Shown here piece by piece: positions 38,062-46,200 of a stretch of 64,000 nucleotides of DNA. Source of the DNA: Streptomyces bambusae. GTDB lineage: Bacteria > Actinomycetota > Actinomycetes > Streptomycetales > Streptomycetaceae. The stretch covers positions 1-64,000 of the forward strand of contig NZ_JAJAUZ010000010.1 in NCBI RefSeq assembly GCF_020532645.1, in the 5' to 3' direction. The stretch's first letter is position 1. Every line of letters starts with the position of its first letter. The translations under genes and the position numbers were made by a program. The notes below the pieces were generated by a model. It ran no database searches. It was not told the origin of the DNA and saw only the letters and a list, made by a program, of their open reading frames with translations.

Positions 38062-38802
38062 TCAGACATGCGCGGCACCGACTCCGGCAGGCTCCGCGGC
38101 GGCGACCGCCTTGGACGTGGCGTCGAACGCCTCGACGAAGTACATGACGAACAGCTTGTAGAGGTGGTCGAGGTGGGTCATCAGACGCGCCTCGTCCTCC
38201 TCGGTCTTCACCAGGGTCATCAGGACGTTCCACACGTCACCGGTGTGGTCCTCGTCGATGTCGTAGTTGACGTGGGTGCGGGCGCCCTGGACGTTGTCCT
38301 CGCCGAGCGTCTTCTCCAGGTTGTCCAGCCAGTCGGGCTGGGTGAGCCGCGTGGTGTACTCCAGGAAGTAGCTGCTGGTGATGGCCGCGAGCGGGGTGCC
38401 CTCGAACTCCAGGCAGTACAGGAAGTAGCCGTTGAGCAGCTTGGTGGCGAGGAACGGGTCGGTGCCGTAGACCTCGTCCGCCGGCACGCCGACCTTCTCC
38501 AGGTCCGCGAGGAACAGCTGGTCGTGCAGCATCTCGTCGTCGGTGTACGCCGCCCACTCCTTCGCCGTCTCCGGGTCGTGGAGCGTGAAGTAGCGGATGG
38601 CGTGCGCGTCGATGGTGCGCTTGCGGCGGATCCGCAGGATGGTCTCGATGGTGTGCCGCTTGTAGTACGGCAGGTCGATGTCGGTGCCGTTCAGGAAGTG
38701 CTGGGCGTACGGCGCCTCGGCGTAGAAGTCGACGATGAACGCGTTGAGCTTGGCGTCGACCTTCTCGCGCAGGTCCGGGCGGAGGATGGCGCTGTCACTC
38801 AT
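38062..38802 (-). CDS. Haem-oxygenase-like diiron enzyme (HDO)
   Basis: 246-residue all-helical protein of the iron-containing haem-oxygenase-like superfamily, which includes BesC, UndA, SznF and PolF. Candidate ligands fit the usual three-helix set: Glu90 and His93 (EMLH), Glu148, His177, and the DIDEDH stretch with Asp181/185 and His186. Family members oxidatively desaturate, fragment or N-oxygenate amino or fatty acids. Being next to an unusual amino-acid operon suggests an amino-acid substrate. ATG 38802 is preceded by GAGGAG. The 216-bp gap upstream carries a very long hairpin. Confidence 0.85.
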   Translation of the reverse strand: MSDSAILRPDLREKVDAKLNAFIVDFYAEAPYAQHFLNGTDIDLPYYKRHTIETILRIRRKRTIDAHAIRYFTLHDPETAKEWAAYTDDEMLHDQLFLADLEKVGVPADEVYGTDPFLATKLLNGYFLYCLEFEGTPLAAITSSYFLEYTTRLTQPDWLDNLEKTLGEDNVQGARTHVNYDIDEDHTGDVWNVLMTLVKTEEDEARLMTHLDHLYKLFVMYFVEAFDATSKAVAAAEPAGVGAAHV

Positions 38803-38856
38803 GTGGGGTGTCTCCTCGGTGAAAGGTGTGGCGGAAGATGCGGTCGGGACGGGCCT

Positions 38857-39019
38857 GGGGGTGTTGCGAAGGTCCTGTGCGGTGCCCGCGGTGTCCGGTG
38901 CGTGCTCTCGGCGTGCCGGGCGAAGGCCCTCGTACTGGGCGTACTCGGGGCTTCGGCCGGTGCGGCGAGAGTGCGTGCAGGGCTCCGTGGGCGCTGTGCG
39001 GAACCTTCGCGACACCCCC
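38857..39019 (+). other. 163-nt long imperfect hairpin, possible structured RNA
   Basis: Bases 38857-38935 pair with 38941-39019 over 79 positions without a single gap, around a five-base loop. I count 57 Watson-Crick pairs, 14 positions that are G-U on the + strand, and 8 mismatches. Of 15 transition differences between the arms, 14 are G-U on the + strand; only one (pair 18, C-A) is in the other direction. On the minus strand those 14 would be A-C mismatches. This bias suggests a + strand RNA under structural selection. It starts exactly at the stop codon of the acyltransferase gene and fills most of the gap before the diiron gene. It could also act as an intercistronic stem in the operon transcript. 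Confidence 0.7.
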
Positions 39020-39648
39020 TACGCCGGTGACGGGACCGGCTGGAGCACGTCGGCGACGGTGAACTCGGAGCGGCCGGCGGCCGCGGCGTCGGTCAGGTGC
39101 CCGAAGCCGTAGCCCCGGACGGTGTCCACGACCTTCGCGATGTCGGCGACGATCGTGTAGTAGTCGGACCCGCGGCCGGGGATGTCGTGCGGGCCGGCGA
39201 CCACTTCGGCGCCCGCTGCCTGGAAGTTGCGCAGCTTCCCGCCGCGGCAGTACGACACGACGTGCGTCAGCGGCAGGCGCTCCAGCGCCCAGGCCGCCGA
39301 CCAGCCGAACAGCAGCAGCGAGTTGGGCAGTCCGCCGGCGGAGGAGCCCGGCAGACCGGCCAGCCGGCCCAGCTCCCACACGTTCGGGTCCTGGGCGAGG
39401 CCGGCGGGCAGGAGACCGAGTTCCTCGATCTCCGTGGTGCAGGAGGTGACGGGGACGATCCGCAGGGTGGCCGCGGCCCGGTCGCCCTTGCGGAGCAGGA
39501 AGACCTTGCCGAGCGCGTCGCGGTCCCGGTCGAGCCACCAGAACTCGTCGTCGGGGAAGCGGGGCTCGTACCTCAGCAGGCGGAGGGCGTGCGCCTCCGC
39601 GAGGTCGGAGGTGGTCTCCGTCACGGAAAAGCTCAGTACGTCGTCCAT
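39019..39648 (-). CDS. GNAT-like acyltransferase, N-acyl-amino-acid / autoinducer-synthase-like
   Basis: 209-residue protein with an N-acyltransferase-like pattern: RYEPRFPDDEFWWLDRDRD, ATLRIVPVTSC, and NVWELGRLAGLPG, recalling the E-x-x-R-L-A segment of FeeM and LuxI-type synthases. No signal peptide. It could acylate an amino acid from the pathway or be a diverged regulator. The assignment is by pattern only. It starts 10 bp after the oxygenase stop, so it belongs to the operon, and its stop abuts the long hairpin. Confidence 0.6.
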   Translation of the reverse strand: MDDVLSFSVTETTSDLAEAHALRLLRYEPRFPDDEFWWLDRDRDALGKVFLLRKGDRAAATLRIVPVTSCTTEIEELGLLPAGLAQDPNVWELGRLAGLPGSSAGGLPNSLLLFGWSAAWALERLPLTHVVSYCRGGKLRNFQAAGAEVVAGPHDIPGRGSDYYTIVADIAKVVDTVRGYGFGHLTDAAAAGRSEFTVADVLQPVPSPA

Positions 39649-39658
39649 GCGCTCTCCC

Positions 39659-40720
39659 TCAGTAGTGAACGCGTCGGTTCTCCGGCGTCACTCGGTAGCG
39701 GATGTCCCAGAGGTTGCGGCGCACGTAGCTGCGCTGGAGCCAGCGGTCCTGCCCGTCGTAGCGGGCGGTGAACGTGGACCTGGCGTGCACCCCCTTGCGG
39801 TTGTTGATCAGCAGGGCCTGGCCGGGGCGCAGGTACACCGCGTGGGCGACGCTCCGGCACACCCCCTGCAGCTGGTCCAGCGCCGCCTGCGCGCCGCTGG
39901 TCAGGGCGCGCACCCCGTTGGCGGCGATGACGATCTCCGGGTACTCGTTCGTCCCGCTGATCAGCGGTACCGGGTCGGACAGCACCTCGGTGTCGCTGGC
40001 CACGTCCCGGGTGTAGCTGCCCGGCGCGTTCAGGCGGAACAGCGGCGACCGCAGGGTCTCCAGGACCGTCGGCTCCAGCGCCGCCGAGATGTCCCGGGCG
40101 TCCGCGTAGAAGGTGCCGGCGACGCCCTCGTGGTCGGCGCGCACGCAGCTCAGCACGAGGAAGTCCGGGTTGGCGATGTCGTAGCGGCCGATCACGTCGT
40201 GCGTGATGTCGCTGTGGAAGTTGAGGAAGACCTCGGAGCCCTGGTTGGTCTGCGACTTGGAGCCGCCGGCCACCGGGATGACGTCGTGGACGACCCGGCC
40301 CGCCTTCTCGGTCAGGACGCCGATCGGCTCGCCCAGCAGTCCGCTGAGGCCCAGCAGCACGCCCTCGGCGACCCAGGTGGCCTTGTCGGGGGCCGGGTTG
40401 CCGTCCAGCGGGGTGGCCGGCACGTGCGGGTCCACCGGGAGGTTGTCGACGAGCGCGACACCGGCGGTGTCGATGTGCCGGCCGAAGTCCAGGACCTTCT
40501 GCAGCAGATCCGTCGGCAGCTGCGCGAAGATCTGCATCCAGCGGGTCATCGAGTGGTCGATGTCGTCGAGCGGGTCGGTCATCTCGGCGAGCGCGCCGCC
40601 CAGCGCGTCGCGGACCTCGTCGGGCAACCGGATCAGGGTGAAGGTCTCGGCGCCGGACCGGGCCGAAGCGCCGAGGTCCGTGCCGAGCGGACGGTCGATG
40701 AAGGTGGTCAATTCGCTCAC
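39659..40720 (-). CDS. Fe(II)/2-oxoglutarate oxygenase, clavaminate-synthase / AsnO-like
   Basis: 353-residue oxygenase of the TauD/CAS-like group that hydroxylates free amino acids such as Asn and Arg (AsnO, VioC). Metal ligands appear as His169 and Asp171 (NFHSDITHD) and His312 (GVHARS), with Arg326 fourteen residues later to bind 2-oxoglutarate. Known CAS-like enzymes often have Glu in place of Asp171. The lid-like ISGTNEYPE region is present. GTG 40720 overlaps the kinase stop (GTGA). It is expected to hydroxylate the amino acid made by the operon. Confidence 0.85.
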   Translation of the reverse strand: MSELTTFIDRPLGTDLGASARSGAETFTLIRLPDEVRDALGGALAEMTDPLDDIDHSMTRWMQIFAQLPTDLLQKVLDFGRHIDTAGVALVDNLPVDPHVPATPLDGNPAPDKATWVAEGVLLGLSGLLGEPIGVLTEKAGRVVHDVIPVAGGSKSQTNQGSEVFLNFHSDITHDVIGRYDIANPDFLVLSCVRADHEGVAGTFYADARDISAALEPTVLETLRSPLFRLNAPGSYTRDVASDTEVLSDPVPLISGTNEYPEIVIAANGVRALTSGAQAALDQLQGVCRSVAHAVYLRPGQALLINNRKGVHARSTFTARYDGQDRWLQRSYVRRNLWDIRYRVTPENRRVHY

Positions 40721-41829
40721 ACTCCTACGGGTTCGGGTATGGAGCCGACCTCGGGGAAGGGCGCCCGCTCGTCCTGGAGCAGGTCGTGCAGCCGCTGCGC
40801 CAGGTGCAGTGCGTCGTCCTCGCTCGCCGCCAGGTGGGTGGCGACCTTGCTGCCGCGCAGCGCCGTGACCGGCACTCCCGCGTACGTGCCGGGGGTCAGG
40901 CCCTGGCGGCGCTGGAGCTCGTCCAGGTCGACGAACCCGCCCATGACGGCGACCTGCGGGCCGGTGGTGAGGCGGATCGTGTCGATGTTCGCCCCGTGGA
41001 AGGCCGCGAACGCCCGGTCGGCGGCGGCGTCGCTGTCGTATCCCAGGGCCACGGACCGCTGGTTGAGGACGACCGCCGAGGCGGACGCGCCGGCCGTGCC
41101 GATCACCGAACCCACCGTGAACGGCGCCCGGTTGAGCCGGCAGACGATCTCGATCCGGTGCTTCTGCGCCAGCCGCACCGATCGTCGGTGCAGCACCTTC
41201 GCCCCGTACAGCGACATCAGCGCCGCCACGTTGTACGAGACCTCCTTCAGCAGCCGGGTGCCGCTGACCAGGTGCGGGTCGGTGCTGTAGATGCCGTCCA
41301 CATCGGAGTGGATCTCGCACCGGCTCGCGCCCACCGCGGCGGCCACGGCCACCGCGGACAGGTCCGAACTGTTCTTGCCGAGCCAGGTCGGCCGGCCCTG
41401 CGCGTCGGCCGCCTGCCCGCCGGGGACCACCACCACGTCGTGGTCCCGCAGCGCCGTGCGCAGCGGCTCCGGGTCGGTGTGCTCCAACCGGGCCCACATG
41501 AAAGCCGAGTTGGTGACCAGGCCGAGCTGGTGGCCGGCCAGTACCGTGGCGGTGCGGCCGGTCCGGTGCAGGGCCGTGGCCAGCAGCTGGGCGCCGACGG
41601 TGTCCGCCAGCGTCAGCAGGCCGGCCACCGTCTCGTCCTCGGGGGTCGGGTTGACCTGGCTGAGGCGGTCCCGGAACTGCTCGGTCTCGCCCGGCTGCCC
41701 GCTGACCACGACGACCAGCTTGGTGCCGTCCGTGTCGATGCGCTCCCCGAGCGCCCGGGCGAGGTCCCCGTACGCGGCGAGGGTGCGGAAGCTCGACCCG
41801 CCGAACTTCAGGACCGCGGGAGCGCTCAC
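40717..41829 (-). CDS. Aspartate kinase (short form)
   Basis: 370 residues: N-terminal LKFGGSSF (residues 7-14), VVVVSGQPGET, NSSDLSAVAVAAAVGA, and SDVDGIYSTDP, the full kinase domain of aspartokinases. The C-terminal part (about 260-370) is shorter than the double ACT module of usual LysC (roughly 420 residues) and lacks clear ACT hallmarks, so it may be insensitive to lysine/threonine feedback. It phosphorylates aspartate, or perhaps 3-methylaspartate made by the mutase in the same operon. GTG start overlaps the asd stop (GTGA). Confidence 0.9.
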   Translation of the reverse strand: MSAPAVLKFGGSSFRTLAAYGDLARALGERIDTDGTKLVVVVSGQPGETEQFRDRLSQVNPTPEDETVAGLLTLADTVGAQLLATALHRTGRTATVLAGHQLGLVTNSAFMWARLEHTDPEPLRTALRDHDVVVVPGGQAADAQGRPTWLGKNSSDLSAVAVAAAVGASRCEIHSDVDGIYSTDPHLVSGTRLLKEVSYNVAALMSLYGAKVLHRRSVRLAQKHRIEIVCRLNRAPFTVGSVIGTAGASASAVVLNQRSVALGYDSDAAADRAFAAFHGANIDTIRLTTGPQVAVMGGFVDLDELQRRQGLTPGTYAGVPVTALRGSKVATHLAASEDDALHLAQRLHDLLQDERAPFPEVGSIPEPVGV

Positions 41830-42878
41830 AGCGTGCCCCGCTCCGCCAGCTCCTCGGCGATCTGGACGGCGTTCAGCGCGGCACCGATGCGCAGGTTGTC
41901 CGCCACCAGCCACAGCCAGAAGGCCCGCGGGTTGTTCTGGGTCGCCCGGATCCGGCCGACGTGGACGATGTCCGAGCTGTCCACGACCGCCGGGGTCGGG
42001 AACGAGGTCACCGTCTCCCGGTCGTGCACCCGGACCTCGGGCAGCGCGGCCAGCACCTCGACCAGCTCGGCCCGGTCCACCGGGGACTGGCACTCGACGT
42101 ACACGGACTCCGAGTGGCAGTTGGCGACCGGAACCCGCACGCAGGTGGTGGTGACGTCCAGGTGCGGCAGCCCCAGGATCTTCCGGGACTCCTGGAGCAT
42201 CTTCTCCTCCTCCATGGTGAAGCCGGAGTCGAGGAAGCGGTCGATCTTCGGGATGACGTTGAACGCCAGCGTCGGGTGGAAGTGCTGCGGCTCGAAGCCC
42301 GAGTCCGGGCCCTGCAGGGAGGCCCGGGTGGACTCCTGAAGCTCCTCCACGCCGGAGTAGCCGAGGCCGGAAGCGGCCTGGTACGTGCTGACCACCGCGT
42401 TGCGGATGCCCCAGCGGTCCTCGATCCCGCGCAGCAGGCGGACCAGCGGGATGGTGGAGCAGTTCGGGTTGGCGATGACACCGCTCTTCGGGCGGCGGTC
42501 CAGCTCGTGCGCGTTGACCTGGGGCACGACCAGCGGGGTGTCCGGGTCCATGCGGAACGCGATGGTGTTGTCGATGACGATCGCACCGGCTTCGGTGGCG
42601 ACCGGCACCCACTTCTGGCTGACGGACGTGCCGGCCGAGAAGAAGGCGACGTCCACGTCCGTGAAGTCGAACTCCTCGATCGCCCGGACCGTGTACTCGC
42701 GGCCGTCGACGGTCAGCACCCGGCCCGCGGACCGTGCGGAGGCGACCAGGTACAGCTCCCGGTAGCGCAGCCCGCGCTCCTCGATCAGCTCGATCAGGGT
42801 GCTGCCCACCGCGCCGGTGGCGCCGACAATGGCGATGCGCGGGGCCGTGGGCGCTGCCGCATCGGTGACAAGAGTCAT
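41826..42878 (-). CDS. asd: Aspartate-semialdehyde dehydrogenase
   Basis: 350-residue NADPH enzyme reducing aspartyl phosphate to the semialdehyde. Nucleotide motif GATGAVG at 19-25, catalytic Cys140 in NPNCSTIP, and substrate-binding CVRVPV with HSESVYVE. It is likely a pathway-specific copy, since it sits between an exporter and a short aspartokinase in an operon with glutamate mutase. Its start overlaps the exporter stop (ATGA) and GGAGAG precedes it. The substrate may be methylated, which is inference. Confidence 0.95.
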   Translation of the reverse strand: MTLVTDAAAPTAPRIAIVGATGAVGSTLIELIEERGLRYRELYLVASARSAGRVLTVDGREYTVRAIEEFDFTDVDVAFFSAGTSVSQKWVPVATEAGAIVIDNTIAFRMDPDTPLVVPQVNAHELDRRPKSGVIANPNCSTIPLVRLLRGIEDRWGIRNAVVSTYQAASGLGYSGVEELQESTRASLQGPDSGFEPQHFHPTLAFNVIPKIDRFLDSGFTMEEEKMLQESRKILGLPHLDVTTTCVRVPVANCHSESVYVECQSPVDRAELVEVLAALPEVRVHDRETVTSFPTPAVVDSSDIVHVGRIRATQNNPRAFWLWLVADNLRIGAALNAVQIAEELAERGTL

Positions 42879-43879
42879 CGGGACTCTCCAATCGTGATCT
42901 TCTCGGCCGGGGCGGCGTGCGCGACGGCCGGTGCCTGAACGGCAGTGGTCTGGTTCTCCGGGCGGGCGGGCAGGAGCCGCCAGCCGAGGTTGATGCCGAG
43001 GCTGGCGCCGACGATCAGCGGGATGCCCAGGGCCTGGAGGAGGCTGACGCTGTGCCCGTAGACGGCCCAGTCGAAGAGCATCGCGACCGCCGGGTAGACG
43101 AAGGCCAGCACGGCGATCTTGGCGGTGGGCAGCTTCTGGTACGCGGAGTACATGAGCACGTACATCAGGCAGGTGTGGATCAGGCCGAGCCCGACCAGCC
43201 AGCCCCAGTCCGCGCCCATCCCGCCCATCTCCCCGAAGGAGGCGAACGGCAGCAGCAGGAAGATGCCGAGGGTGACCTGGATCAGCGCGACGAGGTGCGG
43301 CTTCACGCCGGTCACCCGCTTGGTGATGACGGTGGCGAAGGCGTAGAACAGGGCCGCCAGCAGGGCCTGTCCGAGACCGATCAGGTACGCGCTGGAGCCG
43401 CCGCCCCGGAAGTCGTCCACCGACACGCCGGCCACCAGGATCAGGCCGACGAACGCGACGCCGAGCCAGCCGAACTTGGTGGCGGTGATCTTGTCGCGGA
43501 ACAGCAGGGCGCCCAGCAGCACGACGTAGAACGGCTGCGTGTGGTAGACGACCGTCGCCACCGAGATGGACGTCGCCTCGTACGACTCGAAGAGGAAGGC
43601 CCAGTTGAAGACGATGAACACACCGCCGAGGGCGGCGAGGCCGATCTTCTTCGCGGTGAACCCGTGGTTCTTGAAGAACCCGCGCACCAGGCAGTAGAGG
43701 CCCAGCGCGATCGCACCGAACAGGCACCGGAAGAAGACGACGTTGAACGGCGAGGCACCCGACTCGACGACGAACACGCCGAGGGTTCCGGACAGGATCA
43801 TCGCCAGGGTCAGCTCGACCGATCCGCGCGTCTCCGTGCTGCCGGCCGGGCTCGCTGTCGCTGTGCCGCTACTGCTCAT
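42875..43879 (-). CDS. EamA/DMT-family exporter in the amino-acid operon
   Basis: 334 residues with ten predicted helices in two EamA halves and hydrophilic tails at both ends. AAAGGA precedes ATG 43879. Its position inside the operon, coupled to asd, suggests export of the final product or self-protection. Its sequence differs from the 36912 transporter, so the two are not recent duplicates. Confidence 0.88.
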   Translation of the reverse strand: MSSSGTATASPAGSTETRGSVELTLAMILSGTLGVFVVESGASPFNVVFFRCLFGAIALGLYCLVRGFFKNHGFTAKKIGLAALGGVFIVFNWAFLFESYEATSISVATVVYHTQPFYVVLLGALLFRDKITATKFGWLGVAFVGLILVAGVSVDDFRGGGSSAYLIGLGQALLAALFYAFATVITKRVTGVKPHLVALIQVTLGIFLLLPFASFGEMGGMGADWGWLVGLGLIHTCLMYVLMYSAYQKLPTAKIAVLAFVYPAVAMLFDWAVYGHSVSLLQALGIPLIVGASLGINLGWRLLPARPENQTTAVQAPAVAHAAPAEKITIGESR

Positions 43880-43906
43880 GGGGGTTCCTTTCAGAGGGAC
43901 GGAGGC

Positions 43907-44872
43907 TCAGTGCAGGGGGACGGCGTAGTGCAGTCCGCCCCGGGTCCACAGCTCGTTGAGGCCGCGCGGCACGCCGAGTCCGGAGGCCGCGCCGAGGTTG
44001 CGCTCGTAGACGTCGGCGTACGTGCCGGTCGCCGCCAGCACCCGGGCCGCCCACGCGGTGTCCAGGCCCAGCGCCGGACCGTGCCGGCCGGCCAGCAGGG
44101 CGGCCTCGGCGAGCGCCTCCTCGCGGCGGCCGGGGCCGGCCTCGTCCACCTGGTACTCGGCTGCGACCAGCAGGTTCTGCACCCAGCGGACCAGCCGGAA
44201 CCAGTGCGGGTCGTCGGCCCGCACGGCCGCGGCCATCGGCTCGCGGGAGATCGCGGTGCCGAGGATCCGGTGCGCCTGCGGGTCCGGCAGCGAGGCCCGC
44301 TCGCCGGCCAGCGCCGTGCGGTCGAGCACGTACGCCGTGCACGCGCCGGAGGCGTAACCGGCCAGGGTCGCCGCCGGGGTGGGGAACTCGACCGGCGTCA
44401 CCGACAGTCCGCGGGAGCCGTACCAGGCGGCGAGGTTCGCGGCGCTCGTCGTGCCGCTCTGCACCGCCACCCGGTGCCCGTCGAGCTGCTCCGGGTGCTC
44501 GATGCCGCTGTCGTCGCGGACCAGGAAGCCCTCGCCGTCGTAGCAGGTCACCCCGGTGAACAGGACCGGCCCGCCGGTGTCGCGGCCCATCGTCCACGTC
44601 ACGTTGGCGACGGTCAGCTCGGCGGTGCCCGCGGACAGCGGCTCAAGCCGGTCCGCCGGGTCGGACGGCAGCCACTCCACCGCCTCCGGGTCGCCCACGG
44701 CGGCCGCGGCCACGGCCCGTGCGATGTCGGTGTCCAGTCCGGTCCACCGGCCGTCCGCGCCGCGCAGGGACAGGCCCCGGATGCCCCGGCTGACGACGGC
44801 GCGCAGCGCGCCGCGTCCGCGGACGGCGTCGAGGGTGGGGGTGGTGGCCGGAGCCTCGGTCGCAAGGGTCAC
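43907..44872 (-). CDS. Leaderless AapJ-like amino-acid-binding protein
   Basis: 321 residues closely matching general L-amino-acid ABC binding proteins (AapJ/BztA) along the whole length: GRWTGLDTDIARAVAAA, VANVTWTMGRDT, YDGEGFLV, VAVQSGTTSAANLA, and a C-terminal ARGLNELW-like segment. Unlike true transport proteins it begins MTLATEAPATTPTLDAVRGR with no signal peptide or lipobox, and no permease or ATPase genes are near. It therefore probably stays in the cytoplasm and may bind or convert a pathway amino acid, as some enzymes arose from this fold. GTG start overlaps the mutase stop (GTGA). Confidence 0.85.
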   Translation of the reverse strand: MTLATEAPATTPTLDAVRGRGALRAVVSRGIRGLSLRGADGRWTGLDTDIARAVAAAAVGDPEAVEWLPSDPADRLEPLSAGTAELTVANVTWTMGRDTGGPVLFTGVTCYDGEGFLVRDDSGIEHPEQLDGHRVAVQSGTTSAANLAAWYGSRGLSVTPVEFPTPAATLAGYASGACTAYVLDRTALAGERASLPDPQAHRILGTAISREPMAAAVRADDPHWFRLVRWVQNLLVAAEYQVDEAGPGRREEALAEAALLAGRHGPALGLDTAWAARVLAATGTYADVYERNLGAASGLGVPRGLNELWTRGGLHYAVPLH

Positions 44873-46200
44873 GTCAGGCTCCAGGAGGGCACGCGGGTCA
44901 GCTGTTCACGGTCGAAGCGGCGCTCGTTGTAGCCGAGCATGTCGAGCAGTCCCTGTGCGGACAGCGGCCGGCGGCCGGCCAGGTCCTGCGGCGGGAGCGG
45001 CATCGCACCGGGCTTGGCCCAGCGGAGCAGGCCGCGCGGGTCCACGTACGCCCGGGACTTGTTGGCGTTGTCGCGGTGCAGGCAGAACGGCACGTCGAGG
45101 TGGCCCCGGGCGAACGCCCGGACCAGCGCCGAACCCACCGTGTCGCCGAGCTCCAGGGTGCTCTCGACGAGCATCCGGGCCTCCTCGTACAGGCCGGTGC
45201 TCGTGGGCAGTTCGGGCTTGCCGAAGCGCGCCTCGTCGTCGGCGACGGCTGCGGCGAACTCCAGCGCGTCGACGTTCTCGGCGACCGTCGGGATGCGGAA
45301 CGCCTCCGCGGGCGTCTTCACGATCAGCCGCTCGGTGCCGCTGCGGACCGCGAGCCGGGCGCTCTCCTCCAGGATCCGGAAGGAGCCGACCGGGGTGCGC
45401 GGGTAGACGCCCATGTACGTGTAGAGCACGACGTGCCAGTCGATGCCGGGCAGCCGCTCCCCGGCGAGCCGGCGCAGCGCGGCGAGCGCCTCCAGGTCCT
45501 GGCCGGCGTGCGTCTGCTGGGCGTAGCTGAGCGAGATGCTGGTCAGCCCGTGCTCGGCGAAGAACAGCGACTCCAGCACGCTGAGCGCGACGAGCAGGCT
45601 CGGCGGGCAGAGCTGGCCGAGCATGCAGCCGCCGAAGCTCTCCAGGTGCATCTGGTCGTCCTGCGCGGCCAGCAGGTCGCAGCAGCGGGACCAGGCGTCG
45701 ACGGCCTCGGTCAGCGGCGCCCGGCTGTACGGCAGGCAGTAGGAGACCGGCCCGCCCTCGGTGGCGTCGATGCCGGCCTCGACCATCGCCTCGAACAGCG
45801 GGTACGGCAGTGCCGAGCCGTGCCGGACCTGGAGCGGGAACTCCGGGCCGGTCACCCCGTCGAGCATGCCGGTGGTGGCCTGGGGGCCGTGGGCGACGAG
45901 CGGGAAGCCGTTGAGGTCGGCGCCCGTGCGCAGGGCCTCGCGGGCCGAGTCGTGGTCGTTGACGCGGGTGTAGCTGTCCAGGGTCACGGTGCCGACGGAG
46001 GCGGCGTTCGCGCCGCGGACGGCGAGCAGGCCCTCGCGCATCACCGGGATGCGGGAGAAGCCCATGCGGGGCTGGACGACGAGCTGCCCGGCGTCCTTGG
46101 CGCGGTGGACGAAGGCGGAGAAGCGGTTGCGGCGGACCGGCGCGGGGGAGGCGGCGTCGCGGACGGCGGCGGGCGCCGGGACGGTGGCTGCGGGGGTCAT
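44869..46200 (-). CDS. glmE: Glutamate (methylaspartate) mutase epsilon subunit
   Basis: 443-residue catalytic TIM-barrel subunit of the B12 enzyme that rearranges L-glutamate to (2S,3S)-3-methylaspartate. Hallmarks include QPRMGFSRIPVMREGL, NGFPLVAHG, and ESFGGCMLGQLCPPSLL, all nearly identical in pattern to known E subunits. ATG 46200 overlaps the S subunit stop (ATGA), giving equal production. In actinomycetes such pairs usually feed 3-methylaspartate to antibiotics such as lipopeptides. Confidence 0.95.
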   Translation of the reverse strand: MTPAATVPAPAAVRDAASPAPVRRNRFSAFVHRAKDAGQLVVQPRMGFSRIPVMREGLLAVRGANAASVGTVTLDSYTRVNDHDSAREALRTGADLNGFPLVAHGPQATTGMLDGVTGPEFPLQVRHGSALPYPLFEAMVEAGIDATEGGPVSYCLPYSRAPLTEAVDAWSRCCDLLAAQDDQMHLESFGGCMLGQLCPPSLLVALSVLESLFFAEHGLTSISLSYAQQTHAGQDLEALAALRRLAGERLPGIDWHVVLYTYMGVYPRTPVGSFRILEESARLAVRSGTERLIVKTPAEAFRIPTVAENVDALEFAAAVADDEARFGKPELPTSTGLYEEARMLVESTLELGDTVGSALVRAFARGHLDVPFCLHRDNANKSRAYVDPRGLLRWAKPGAMPLPPQDLAGRRPLSAQGLLDMLGYNERRFDREQLTRVPSWSLT

